DNA of 32,256 nucleotides from the NCBI GenBank assembly GCA_028033615.1, contig JAOFDG010000019.1:1-32256 (forward strand), given 5' to 3'. This document shows positions 24,182-32,256 of the stretch, in pieces. Numbering within the stretch: the first letter of the stretch is position 1; every line of letters starts with the position of its first letter. The position numbers were made by a program, and so were the translations under genes. The notes under the pieces are model-generated. The model did no database searches. It saw only the letters and a program-made list of their open reading frames with translations, and was not told the DNA's origin. The DNA comes from Verrucomicrobiales bacterium (GTDB lineage Bacteria > Verrucomicrobiota > Verrucomicrobiia > Verrucomicrobiales > DEV007).

Positions 24182-26548
24182 TTATCTAAAGTTAACGTCG
24201 AGATTTTTTTTCAGTTCTTTTAAAACTTCATTATGAGCTTTATCAACTTCTTCTGATTTTAGTGTGCGTTCATCACTTCTATAGGTCAATGAATAGGCTA
24301 AAGATTTTTTTTCATTATTCAATTTTTCGCCACTTTCGTCATGGAAATAATCAAACAATTCAAAGGACTTCAAAATATCCGAATTAATGTTATTAAGAGT
24401 AGAAATAATTTTGTTGTTGGTAATATCAAGTGGGAGTTCCATTGAAATATCTCTTCGAATTGAGGGAAATTTCGGAAGTTCAGTAAATCTGTCCATTGTG
24501 GAAATTTTTTCCATGATTATTGCGAGATCGAGCTCTGCGGTATATATAGGAAAATTTGCATCCATTCTTCTGGATCTAGCTGGAGAAAGTTGAGCTGCTT
24601 TACCAATTATTGTATCTTTTAAAATAATTTCACAGCTAATGACAGTGTTCTCACCTTTAGATTCGGATGGAGATAATAAGATACTCTCTCCAATTAACCT
24701 TTCTAATACCCCTGATAAATCAAAGAAATCCGCTGCTTGAGGTTTTTTGTTCAACCATGAGCGGTTTTGAGGGCCAGATATAAGCAGGCCAATATTTTGC
24801 CTTTCTTCAATTTCTTTTCCTCTGGTGAAAACTGTTCCAGTTTCATATAATCTAAGAGTTTCAGTCCCTTGATGGATATTGCGTTCAGCTATTCTAAGTA
24901 ATGAGGCGATTAATCCAGGGCGTAAGTGGGTGAGGTCATCACTTAGTGGATTTTTAAGTCCTACTGCTTTTTTGTTTGAACTACAAATACAATCACTAAT
25001 CTGAGATTCAGAAATCAGCTTTAATGAGCGTGTTTCATGGAAGCCAATTGATGATAATTTATCAGAAAAATGGCCCACAAAGTCATGTAATTTGTCTGCG
25101 TCCGAGGGCTTTGAAAACCATCCTCTTTGAATAGATGGAATTTTTTCGATGCCTAAGATTCTTGCTACTTCCTCATATAGATCCTCTGGTCGAGTTAAAT
25201 CATTTCTAAATGAAGGAATGCTCCAGTCAGTTATGCCATCCTCATGTGATAAGGCTATGATTCCTAAATTACCAAGAATCTCCGTCATTTTATCCTTCTC
25301 AAGATTAAAGCCTAATATTTTTTTGCATTTTTCTAAATGCATCTGAATACTTCGAGGCGGAAAATCATAAGTTCCGCATGTTATAACTTCGTCAAATATT
25401 TTGCCACCAGCCAAATCTTTGATTAGTTGTGCGGCCATTTCAGAGGCCTTGACAACTTGAGCTGGGTCGACTCCTCTTTCAAAACGGTAGCTAGAATCAC
25501 TTGATAGCCCTAACTTTTTACTACTTTTTCTAATTGCAGATTGATTGAAATGAGCTGATTCGATGAACACTTCTTTAGTTTTATCGGTAACTCCCGAATT
25601 TGCTCCACCCATTATGCCAGCTAGAGCTAAGGCTTCATTTTCGTCGGATATAACTAAATCTTCAGGTTGAAGCTTATATTCGTTGCCGTCCAGAGCCTTA
25701 AATGTTTCCTCTTTGTTCGCTTTACGAACTTTAATGTCTCCAGTGATTTTTTCTGAATCAAAAGCATGCAAAGGCTGCCCCATTTCCATCATTACATAGT
25801 TTGTGATGTCTACTACATTATTAATTGGGCGCAAACCAATAGACTCTAGTTTTGATTGTAACCACTGAGGACTCGGCTCGATCTTTACATTTTCGATTCT
25901 TCTTAAAGTATAAAGCGAACATAATTGATTATCCTCTATCTTGATATTTTCCTCATTTGTTTTAATGAGTGGATTCGAAGTGTTTTCCTGATTGTTATGA
26001 TTTTTTAGGCTTTTTTTACATACTGCTGCTAGTTCTCTTGCGACGCCAACGTGGCTCAAGCAGTCAGGTCTATTTGGTGTGATTTCGAGATCGAATACGG
26101 TTGGATAAATCTTATTGAGGGATGTGCCAATTTCATATTCTGAGGGAAGGATCCATAAGCCATCACCGTCTAGCCCGCCTAGTTCAGCTTGGCTGCAAAG
26201 CATTCCCCTAGACTCAACACCTCTTAATTTCGCTTCTTTTATCACGAAGTTATCCATTACAGAAGCCCCTGGAAGAGCCAGTGGTACTTTATCACCTATT
26301 GAAAAATTCGTAGCTCCACAGACAATTTGTCTAAGAGTTTTTCCGCCATCGGCTACTTGGCAAACTTGTAACTTATCAGCATCAGGGTGTTTTTCAATTT
26401 CCGTGATTTTCGCAACAATAACCTTATCTGGATATTTTATAATGCCTTCAACTTCGATCCCAGAAAATGTAAGAAGGTCACTAATTTCATCGTCATTATA
26501 ATCTGACAAGTCAATGTGGTCTCCGAGCCAATCAATTGAAACTTTCAT
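24182..26548 (-). CDS. pheT: Phenylalanine-tRNA ligase beta subunit
   Basis: PheT is the large, tRNA-binding and editing subunit of the (alpha-beta)2 enzyme that charges tRNA-Phe. The 788-residue protein has the normal layout: N-terminal EMAP-like tRNA-binding domain (about residues 40-150, with VAKITEIEKHPDADKLQVCQ), the B3/B4 editing domain (TPNRPDCLSHVGVARELAAV), the B5 domain, a catalytic-like core, and the C-terminal FDX-ACB anticodon domain (from about LPKFPSIRRDISMELP). Its ATG overlaps the pheS stop by four bases, so the subunits are translationally coupled. The 6S RNA candidate starts about 16 bases after its stop. Confidence 0.98.
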   Translation of the reverse strand: MKVSIDWLGDHIDLSDYNDDEISDLLTFSGIEVEGIIKYPDKVIVAKITEIEKHPDADKLQVCQVADGGKTLRQIVCGATNFSIGDKVPLALPGASVMDNFVIKEAKLRGVESRGMLCSQAELGGLDGDGLWILPSEYEIGTSLNKIYPTVFDLEITPNRPDCLSHVGVARELAAVCKKSLKNHNNQENTSNPLIKTNEENIKIEDNQLCSLYTLRRIENVKIEPSPQWLQSKLESIGLRPINNVVDITNYVMMEMGQPLHAFDSEKITGDIKVRKANKEETFKALDGNEYKLQPEDLVISDENEALALAGIMGGANSGVTDKTKEVFIESAHFNQSAIRKSSKKLGLSSDSSYRFERGVDPAQVVKASEMAAQLIKDLAGGKIFDEVITCGTYDFPPRSIQMHLEKCKKILGFNLEKDKMTEILGNLGIIALSHEDGITDWSIPSFRNDLTRPEDLYEEVARILGIEKIPSIQRGWFSKPSDADKLHDFVGHFSDKLSSIGFHETRSLKLISESQISDCICSSNKKAVGLKNPLSDDLTHLRPGLIASLLRIAERNIHQGTETLRLYETGTVFTRGKEIEERQNIGLLISGPQNRSWLNKKPQAADFFDLSGVLERLIGESILLSPSESKGENTVISCEIILKDTIIGKAAQLSPARSRRMDANFPIYTAELDLAIIMEKISTMDRFTELPKFPSIRRDISMELPLDITNNKIISTLNNINSDILKSFELFDYFHDESGEKLNNEKKSLAYSLTYRSDERTLKSEEVDKAHNEVLKELKKNLDVNFR

Positions 26549-27561
26549 GAAAATTGTTTTAGGAACCTTACGTCGTTTTCAATTAATAGCCTGATATCAG
26601 ATATGCCCCACTTAATCATTGCCAGCCTCTCCAAGCCAAGACCAAAAGCGAAGCCAGAAACTTTGTCGGGAGAGTAATAGTCATCTCCTCTAGCTTTGCA
26701 GATTTCATTAAATACATCTGGATCAACCATTCCGCATCCTGCTATCTCAATCCATTTTGATTTTTTCCCCTCAACCTCAAGCAAGATATCAATCTCAAAG
26801 CTTGGTTCAGTGAAAGGAAAAAAATGAGGTCTAAACCTTATAGGTGTATTCATACCAAAAATAGATTGCAATAAATACTCAAGAGTTCCTTTAAGATCAG
26901 CTAATGAAACATCCCTATCCACATATAATCCTTCGAGTTGGTTGAATTGACTCAAATGAGTAGCATCAATTTCATCTCTTCTGTATGCAGCTCCTGGCGC
27001 AATGATTCGAACGGGTGGATTACATTTTCCCATCGTTCTTATTTGCACTGTAGAGGTATGAGTTCTTAAAAGTCTACCATCTTCGAAGTAGAAAGTGTCC
27101 GTTTCATTTCTAGCGGGATGATCTTTCGGTGTGTTGAGGGCATCAAAACAATGCCACTCAGTTTCTATTTCTGGCCCAGAGGCCAAAGAGAATCCCATTC
27201 TCCTTAATGCTTTTATTGATTCATCAAGCATTTGAGAGACTGGGTGGCGACCATTTGAAATTATTGGGTCGCTTGGTAAAGTGGTATCAAGAGATTGATC
27301 TTGTTTGTTATCTTCTAATAGCTGAAGGGCGTTAATTTTTTCATCAAGGTTTCTCGTGATGGAAGCTCGCGTTTCATTCAAGTTCTTTCCTGCCATAGGT
27401 CTTTCCTCTTTGGAAAGATCCTTCATTTTAGAAGCTTCGAGTGTTAAACGTCCTTTCTTCCCAAGATATGAAACTCTTAGATTATTTAATTCATCAAGGC
27501 TGTTAGCTTTCGAAATCTCGGAAGTTGCCTCTTTTGAAATGATTTGCAGTTGCTCAAGCAT
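26545..27561 (-). CDS. pheS: Phenylalanine-tRNA ligase alpha subunit
   Basis: PheS is the catalytic subunit of phenylalanyl-tRNA synthetase. At 338 residues it shows the N-terminal helical coiled coil that contacts tRNA (about residues 1-90), then the class II core: GRHPVSQML, motif 2 RIIAPGAAYRRDEIDATHLS, and motif 3 GFAFGLGLERLAM near the C-terminus. It follows rplT after 70 bp and overlaps pheT by four bases. ATG at 27561 is chosen because it is the first start that keeps the coiled coil; an AAGAAGG lies about 16 bases upstream, too far to be a typical Shine-Dalgarno. Confidence 0.98.
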   Translation of the reverse strand: MLEQLQIISKEATSEISKANSLDELNNLRVSYLGKKGRLTLEASKMKDLSKEERPMAGKNLNETRASITRNLDEKINALQLLEDNKQDQSLDTTLPSDPIISNGRHPVSQMLDESIKALRRMGFSLASGPEIETEWHCFDALNTPKDHPARNETDTFYFEDGRLLRTHTSTVQIRTMGKCNPPVRIIAPGAAYRRDEIDATHLSQFNQLEGLYVDRDVSLADLKGTLEYLLQSIFGMNTPIRFRPHFFPFTEPSFEIDILLEVEGKKSKWIEIAGCGMVDPDVFNEICKARGDDYYSPDKVSGFAFGLGLERLAMIKWGISDIRLLIENDVRFLKQFS

Positions 27562-27631
27562 GCCATTAGTTGACTGCCTTCTTAGTTGAGTACAGCTATT
27601 ATTAAATGATTGATCTATTTAAGATCCGAAT

Positions 27632-28006
27632 TTATGAGGCTGCCTGCTTTTTTTCAATCGCTTCTTTAGCTTGATTTACCAAGTTGTCAAAAGCCGCCTC
27701 GTCATGGATGGCTACATCCGACATAATCTTTCTGTTCAGGTCAACATCTATAGACTTTAGTCCTTCCATGAAGCGGCTGTAGGTTATGCCTCTTGCTCTG
27801 CAGGCAGCGTTAATTCGTTGAATCCATAAAGCTCTAAAGGTACGCTTGTGATTTTTTCGATCTCTATATGAATAAGTCATCGCTTTGCGGACTGCGTCCT
27901 TAGCGAATCGGTACTTTGTAGAGCGGAAACCTCTAAAGCCTTTAGCTTTAGCAAGCATCCTTTTCCTTCTTTTTCGGCTGGCTGGTGAATTAGTAGATCT
28001 AGGCAT
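27632..28006 (-). CDS. rplT: 50S ribosomal protein L20
   Basis: L20 binds 23S rRNA early in large-subunit assembly and in several bacteria also represses its own operon. The 124-residue protein is typical: a basic N-terminal extension (SRKRRKRMLAKAKGFRG-like start) followed by the globular part with SYRDRKNHKRTFRALWIQRI and ARGITYSRFMEGL. It follows rpmI in the conserved order, but with an unusually long spacer of 135 bp that can form small hairpins. A short spacer (70 bp) separates it from pheS. No Shine-Dalgarno is visible before the ATG. Confidence 0.98.
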   Translation of the reverse strand: MPRSTNSPASRKRRKRMLAKAKGFRGFRSTKYRFAKDAVRKAMTYSYRDRKNHKRTFRALWIQRINAACRARGITYSRFMEGLKSIDVDLNRKIMSDVAIHDEAAFDNLVNQAKEAIEKKQAAS

Positions 28007-28141
28007 TTTTCGTCAGGTTGTTTGGTTTTAATTCTTAGCCTCGGTTCTCACCTGAGAGTTTATATCCCACTTACCGGGGATCAGAACGGTTGGCTAGCGC
28101 TAATTATCTGAATAATAGCTGTTTAGGGGTACTAGGGTGTC
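28007..28141 (-). promoter_or_regulatory. Structured rpmI-rplT spacer, possible L20 control region
   Basis: This 135-bp spacer is longer than usual. On the minus strand it can form a hairpin ATCCC...GGGAT and, a little later, TCTC AGGT GAGA, both upstream of the rplT start. In other bacteria L20 represses rpmI-rplT by binding mRNA, so this could be such a site or an internal promoter. The identification is speculative. Confidence 0.3.
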
Positions 28142-28354
28142 TTAATGGCTAAATGGTAGGTTTTCTCTGAATCGCGGTAGATCCGCTCCAGAAATAAGGG
28201 TTGCTTTTCCTAGGTTACGCTTCCTTTTTCTACTTTTATTTAAAAGTAAGTGACGTTTTCCTTGTTTTTGACGCAACATCTTTCCAGTACCAGTCACTCG
28301 GACTCGTTTGGATATTGCTTTGTGTGTTTTGCTTTTGCCCGCTGTTCTGGCCAT
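28142..28354 (-). CDS. rpmI: 50S ribosomal protein L35
   Basis: L35 is a small, basic component of the large ribosomal subunit. The 70-residue sequence shows the family features: KSKTHKAISKRVRVTGTGKM near the start, then a block of basic residues with HLLLNKSRKRKRNL. It is the first gene of the visible rpmI-rplT-pheS-pheT unit. infC, which often precedes rpmI, is absent here; a divergent hybrid kinase gene lies there instead. The leader on the minus strand contains AGCGG and CCGCT arms 18 bases apart just before the start, a possible leader hairpin. No Shine-Dalgarno is seen. Confidence 0.97.
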   Translation of the reverse strand: MARTAGKSKTHKAISKRVRVTGTGKMLRQKQGKRHLLLNKSRKRKRNLGKATLISGADLPRFRENLPFSH

Positions 28355-28498
28355 GGGGCGTTGAAAGTAGCGGAAAGATTGGATCTCGCAACCGCTTTTT
28401 TTATTCTTCCTTTTATATCGTACTCGTATATATTAATTATTTATTTATAATTAACCTTAGTTTAATATTATTTGAGGTACTAATAAACCCTTTTGAGC

Positions 28499-30112
28499 AT
28501 GTCGATTCTATTAGATAATAAATCTCAAAGCGTTTCTGTGCAATTATTAGATGATGACTGCTTTCGATCTGTGCTCGACCGCATAGATGTAGGAGTTTTG
28601 CTACTACAATTAAATCCTCAATCGGGTTCTGGACCATTAATTAGTTATGCAAATAATGCGTTATTGGATTGGTCAGGATTCGACTCAAAAAATATTTTAG
28701 GATTACCGCTATCAAATATATTTGGCTCTAAAAAACTTAGAGTGTTGGTAGAAAGATTATACGCCATCATTCAAAGTGGAGGGGTTTATGAGTTTACTAA
28801 TAACCTTAAATGTTTGAATGGTTCTGAATTAGAATGCAGTTGGCGGGTGAGTTGTATTTACGATGAAGATGGGGTCGCGACAAAATTTTTACTAACAGTT
28901 TATCGTAATGTGAATAAATCATCGGGTGTTTCCTTGGTTAATGAGAGAGTTAAGAGAAAACATTGCGATAATATAAAATTTACATCTCATTCCCAAAAAA
29001 TGGAAATTCTCGCGATGCAAGCTGGTGGTATCGCTCATGACTTTAAAAATATGTTAACAACTGTAGTCGCCAATCTTTCACTGATTAGTGATTCTATTCA
29101 TGACCCAGAAATTCTTTCGAAGTTAAATGATGCAATGAAGGCTTCGAAAGAAGCTGCTGATCTAGCTGCTCATATGTTAACGTATTCACGAGGCAGTGAT
29201 AAATGTAAAAAAGAAGAAGTTGATATTTCTCAATTATTAAAAGATGCAGCCAGGCTCTGCACTGCAGGATCTAAAACACGTTGCGACGTTGATGTTCAGA
29301 TAGGGGTTTGGCTGTCGTGCGTTAATAGCATTCAAATTCTTCAGGTGATTAATAATCTTATAATTAATGCTCGGCATGCGATGGATGATGAGGGTGTTAT
29401 CAAAGCTAATCTTGATAATACTGAGCTTCAAAATGGTGATATACAAGGGTTGAACGCTGGGAAGTATTTAAAGCTAGTATTTATTGATCATGGGCGGGGT
29501 ATTTCTAAAAATAATATAAGTGAAATTTTTAAAAGATTTTATACAACGAAAAAGACTGGTAGTGGATTGGGATTGGCTACATGTCTCTCTATTGTTCGGG
29601 ACCATGGTGGAACCATTAAGGTGAATTCAGTAGAAGGAAAAGGCTCTGTCTTCACTGTTTATTTACCGGCCATAGAGAGTAGTTCTGTAAGATCAAAGGA
29701 AGTAAATGAAGAGGTCATTAAGCAAGGTAAAGGTCGAGTCCTAGTGGTTGATGATGATGAGCGAATACTAAAGGTCTCAACTTCAATGCTTCAAAATTTG
29801 GGTTATGAAGTGGAGGTTGCATGCTCTGGTCAAGAGGGGGTAGAAAAGTTTAGAAGATCTTATAACGTAGGGAATGCATTCGAAGTTATTTTAATGGATA
29901 TGACTATGCCTGGTGGTTTGGATGGTGTAGAGGCTTCGCAGGAAGTACTAAATATTGATATGAAAGCCAAGATAATTTCAAGTAGTGGTTACAATACCGA
30001 TGATTCATTGGAGCTCATTGATGGAAGAGATCTCTTTTCTGGAATTCTTTCAAAACCATATGATTTAGAGAAAATGTCATCAATGGTTAAAGCTGTATTA
30101 GACTCCGATTAA
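28499..30112 (+). CDS. PAS-containing hybrid sensor histidine kinase/response regulator
   Basis: A cytoplasmic hybrid two-component protein of about 537 residues without membrane segments. Order: an N-terminal PAS sensor domain (about residues 15-140), a HisKA domain with the phospho-accepting His180 in GIAHDFKNML, an ATPase domain with N box NNLIINARHAMDD, G1 IDHGRGISKN and G2 TGSGLGLATC, and a C-terminal receiver with acid pocket VVDDDE, phospho-acceptor Asp467 in ILMDMTMPGG, and conserved Lys in LSKPYD. Such proteins pass phosphate to a separate Hpt or act on their own receiver; no partner gene is adjacent. ATG at 28499 is chosen; an in-frame TTG two codons earlier is possible. It diverges from rpmI, and its stop lies four bases from the convergent AsmA-like gene. 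Confidence 0.93.
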   Translation: MSILLDNKSQSVSVQLLDDDCFRSVLDRIDVGVLLLQLNPQSGSGPLISYANNALLDWSGFDSKNILGLPLSNIFGSKKLRVLVERLYAIIQSGGVYEFTNNLKCLNGSELECSWRVSCIYDEDGVATKFLLTVYRNVNKSSGVSLVNERVKRKHCDNIKFTSHSQKMEILAMQAGGIAHDFKNMLTTVVANLSLISDSIHDPEILSKLNDAMKASKEAADLAAHMLTYSRGSDKCKKEEVDISQLLKDAARLCTAGSKTRCDVDVQIGVWLSCVNSIQILQVINNLIINARHAMDDEGVIKANLDNTELQNGDIQGLNAGKYLKLVFIDHGRGISKNNISEIFKRFYTTKKTGSGLGLATCLSIVRDHGGTIKVNSVEGKGSVFTVYLPAIESSSVRSKEVNEEVIKQGKGRVLVVDDDERILKVSTSMLQNLGYEVEVACSGQEGVEKFRRSYNVGNAFEVILMDMTMPGGLDGVEASQEVLNIDMKAKIISSSGYNTDDSLELIDGRDLFSGILSKPYDLEKMSSMVKAVLDSD

Positions 30113-30116
30113 TCTA

Positions 30117-32256
30117 TTACGGTTTTTTCGTTGTTCTTTTCGGTCTCTTTTTTTTAGGAGATGTCAATACTTCTAAGGCTTTAATGCTACTTTGAATTGT
30201 GTTTGGAATTATCCCTATGGCTTCTGGAATAATTTCAGTAGCATTAGAATCTTTTAGTACTCTTTCTCCATTCGCAATAATTTTACGAGGTAAAGTAAAA
30301 TTAACTGGCTCCCAATTTGGTTTGGATATGCTTCCTGTTCCTTTGTATCTTAAGAGTCTTGATAATGGCCAGCCTACTAGGCTAAGGTGTCCACGAGCAT
30401 TCATCTCAGCTTCTAGATTTAATTTTTTATCCACTAAATTAATACGGCCATTAGATCTTAATAGGAAGGCAGGCGTTAAAGCTTGAAAATCGATTATATT
30501 CATTATTCCATCTTCAGTTTTAAAAGTCGCCTTAGCTGACTGGGCGACACTGTAACCAGCTTTAGGCTCATGCAGTACTGAGCTAATGATAGGTGAAATG
30601 GGACCAAGTACCGGTATCGAAATAATGTTGCCTTGAGTTAATGAAATAGTCCCCTCGCCATTCCATTTTTCAGGATTTTGGATGGGGATTTTAAAACCTA
30701 CGTCACAATCTATAATTCCATTTGTTTTACTGTCTAGATTGAAAGTGTCTATTAATTTTCCAAAATATATTTTCTCGCCTTTGATCCTCCCATTATAATA
30801 TTTTGGCTTACCTTCGATAGTAGTTGCTCCGATGTGTTTAATGTTCCCGTTCGCGAATTTGGCATTTATAGATAATTTAAGATCTTTTCCATTGATGTTA
30901 ATGTTTCCTTTAGGCTCTTTGAGAGTGACTATCGTTTTTAGAATTTCTGCCTTTACCTCGCTATTAGATATAAACGTAAAATTCAGATCAGTTTTTTGAT
31001 TGTTCTTAGTATCTATTAATCCATTTAAAGAGATGTATGGAGGATCTTTAAATTGGTACTCGTTTAATCTCTTTTCGGTTTCTTTTGAGAAATAACTAGC
31101 AATTTTTTCTGGGAATACTGTTCCATTTATTTGATTCAATTGAACTAATCCATCTTTTAATTGAATGATGGCTTCCTCGCCGTTTAAATTTCCTTCCTTT
31201 CGATCTATCCTAAAATTAGATATCGTAAGATTTTCATTAAGAAGTTTTATTCTTCCTGTTACTGCGGTTAGTGGGGTTTCATTATATCTGCATGAGCCAA
31301 CAGTAAAAGTGCCATCTGATTGAAGTTCTTTTGAGTTGCCTATTTTGCCACTACCTTTGATTTTGATATCAAGAGCTGGATTTTTTGGAAGGTCCAATTT
31401 GGTTAAAAATTCAGGAGCTTTATTCATAAAAGGAATAAAGACTTGAGGATCCATTTTAATCTCGCTGTCAAATCTGAACTCATTTGATTTATCCTTTAGA
31501 TAATTCCCCGAAATTGTTCCGCTTTCGTGCTCAAACAGAAGGTTTCGAAGGTAAAAATTGGAGTCACTAAATGAAAAGCTAGTGATGCCTTTTTCGAACA
31601 AAATATCTCTAAAAATTAAACGGTCACATTTAACAGAACCAGAAACCTTGATGGAGCTATTTTCTGTTTTGGTATCGTTATTAATCTTAATAACCCCTGA
31701 TGCGCTAATTTGAGGGGGGTCTATCAATAGTAAGTCTTCGAGATTTTTGTTATTGATAAATGATTTAATAAACTCAGCAAAATCAATTGAGGATTCAAAC
31801 TGGAAAGGCAATGATAAATTTTTATTATTCCATTGAGCCGTTCCTTTCAACTCACCAAATCGATCTTCGATTTTTATTCTTTTAAAAGAAAAATCACCAC
31901 GTTCGTATTCTGCTTCTAATCCGATGGAGCTTATCTGATAATTAGACCCGTATCGACTAATGTTTTTTGCTTCAAGTGAAACTGTAGCCGATGTTTTTTC
32001 TATCTCGTTAAGGTCAGAAATAAATTTTATCCTTATCTTTGGTGGATCTTTATAATCAAAGTTTATTTTTTCGACCTCTGAAACGATTGAGTTAAGTAAA
32101 TCTCTTCTTTTTTTTAAATTTATTTCAGAGTTTTTACCACTGATACTGTTTTTTATAATAGAAGAATTAGCATCATTTTTTTGCGTTAATGAACCTATCA
32201 GATTAATCTTAATACCATTCAAAAAGCAGTCTGCATTTTCGATTTCTATCGTCATT
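30117..32256 (-). CDS. AsmA-like envelope protein, C-terminal part (5' end beyond window)
   Basis: The open frame reaches the right edge, so the real N-terminus, probably with a transmembrane anchor, is outside; the apparent start near 32255 should not be trusted. The 712 visible residues are rich in alternating beta-strand segments with repeated I-K-G / N-G-x-I patterns, as in AsmA, TamB and YhdP proteins that span the periplasm and are linked to lipid transport and outer-membrane homeostasis. The end shows the AsmA C-terminal-like block (ISIPVLGPISPIISSVL, later RSNGRINLVDKKLNLEAEM and GTGSISKPNWEPVNFTLP). It finishes with a very basic tail (KKRPKRTTKKP). It ends four bases from the hybrid kinase stop. 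A family-level call only. Confidence 0.8.
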   Translation of the reverse strand, partial: MTIEIENADCFLNGIKINLIGSLTQKNDANSSIIKNSISGKNSEINLKKRRDLLNSIVSEVEKINFDYKDPPKIRIKFISDLNEIEKTSATVSLEAKNISRYGSNYQISSIGLEAEYERGDFSFKRIKIEDRFGELKGTAQWNNKNLSLPFQFESSIDFAEFIKSFINNKNLEDLLLIDPPQISASGVIKINNDTKTENSSIKVSGSVKCDRLIFRDILFEKGITSFSFSDSNFYLRNLLFEHESGTISGNYLKDKSNEFRFDSEIKMDPQVFIPFMNKAPEFLTKLDLPKNPALDIKIKGSGKIGNSKELQSDGTFTVGSCRYNETPLTAVTGRIKLLNENLTISNFRIDRKEGNLNGEEAIIQLKDGLVQLNQINGTVFPEKIASYFSKETEKRLNEYQFKDPPYISLNGLIDTKNNQKTDLNFTFISNSEVKAEILKTIVTLKEPKGNININGKDLKLSINAKFANGNIKHIGATTIEGKPKYYNGRIKGEKIYFGKLIDTFNLDSKTNGIIDCDVGFKIPIQNPEKWNGEGTISLTQGNIISIPVLGPISPIISSVLHEPKAGYSVAQSAKATFKTEDGIMNIIDFQALTPAFLLRSNGRINLVDKKLNLEAEMNARGHLSLVGWPLSRLLRYKGTGSISKPNWEPVNFTLPRKIIANGERVLKDSNATEIIPEAIGIIPNTIQSSIKALEVLTSPKKKRPKRTTKKP

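Noticed and set aside
22000-24200. Direct repeat of the tRNA-Val 3' end as right attachment site
   Set aside because: No copy of the T-arm/acceptor sequence was found by eye, so the right boundary remains undefined.
28201-28518. Plus-strand ORF of 105 codons over rpmI
   Set aside because: It is the shadow of rpmI on the other strand; its hydrophobic translation comes from reading Lys/Arg codons in reverse.

Overview
The window looks like the chromosome of a Gram-negative, AT-rich bacterium, most likely of the Verrucomicrobiota (Opitutae-like). The placement is inferred from gene content, not from an rRNA gene: a long cyanobacterial/plant-type IspH, a Lys/Ala/Pro-rich histone H1-like mini-protein, an LpxL-type lipid acyltransferase, an AsmA-like envelope protein, and a verrucomicrobial-style periplasmic 'LKNGT.LEG' protein. 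Most native starts have no recognisable Shine-Dalgarno sequence.

Layout. Positions 105-2800 carry dnaA and dnaN on the plus strand, with no recF/gyrB after them and no visible DnaA boxes. Converging on them is a minus-strand set: a membrane-anchored hypothetical gene, then hisB, then hisH. Next come an orphan ParA-type ATPase overlapping a possible roadblock-like gene (5687-7163, plus) and a convergent ABCG-type ABC transporter (7156-9261, minus). Then follow ftsH (plus), an LpxL/HtrB-like acyltransferase (minus, overlapping the ftsH stop), an M42 metallopeptidase, a lipoprotein L,D-transpeptidase and ispH (plus).

Positions 15623-16403 hold an AT-rich spacer with a perfect 20-bp palindrome, a 53-residue H1-like gene made largely of four identical 24-bp repeats, a strong terminator and tRNA-Val(GAC). 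Immediately after the tRNA the composition changes. About 6 kb (16404 to roughly 22550) is richer in GC and holds decayed genes (including an ECF sigma factor with four in-frame stops), an intact assimilatory sulfite reductase pair cysJ-cysI, and a CysL/YeiE-like LysR regulator. cysI and the lysR gene have good Shine-Dalgarno sequences, unlike their neighbours. I read this as an acquired sulfur-assimilation island, although no integrase or second att repeat is visible.

From 22592 the AT-rich composition returns: a GNAT acetyltransferase, a secreted or anchored coiled-coil protein, a probable 6S RNA on the minus strand sharing a two-way terminator, and the translation cluster rpmI-rplT-pheS-pheT (minus). 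A PAS/histidine kinase/receiver hybrid protein (plus) and the C-terminal part of an AsmA-like protein running off the right edge (minus) complete the window.

No CRISPR array, phage or transposase gene is visible. The most unusual items are the sulfite-reductase island with its nonsense-riddled sigma remnant, the overlapping ParA plus roadblock-like pair without ParB, the repeat-built H1-like gene with its palindromic upstream region, and the 6S RNA candidate. I did not find a clearly new multi-gene system; the ParA pair is the best candidate.
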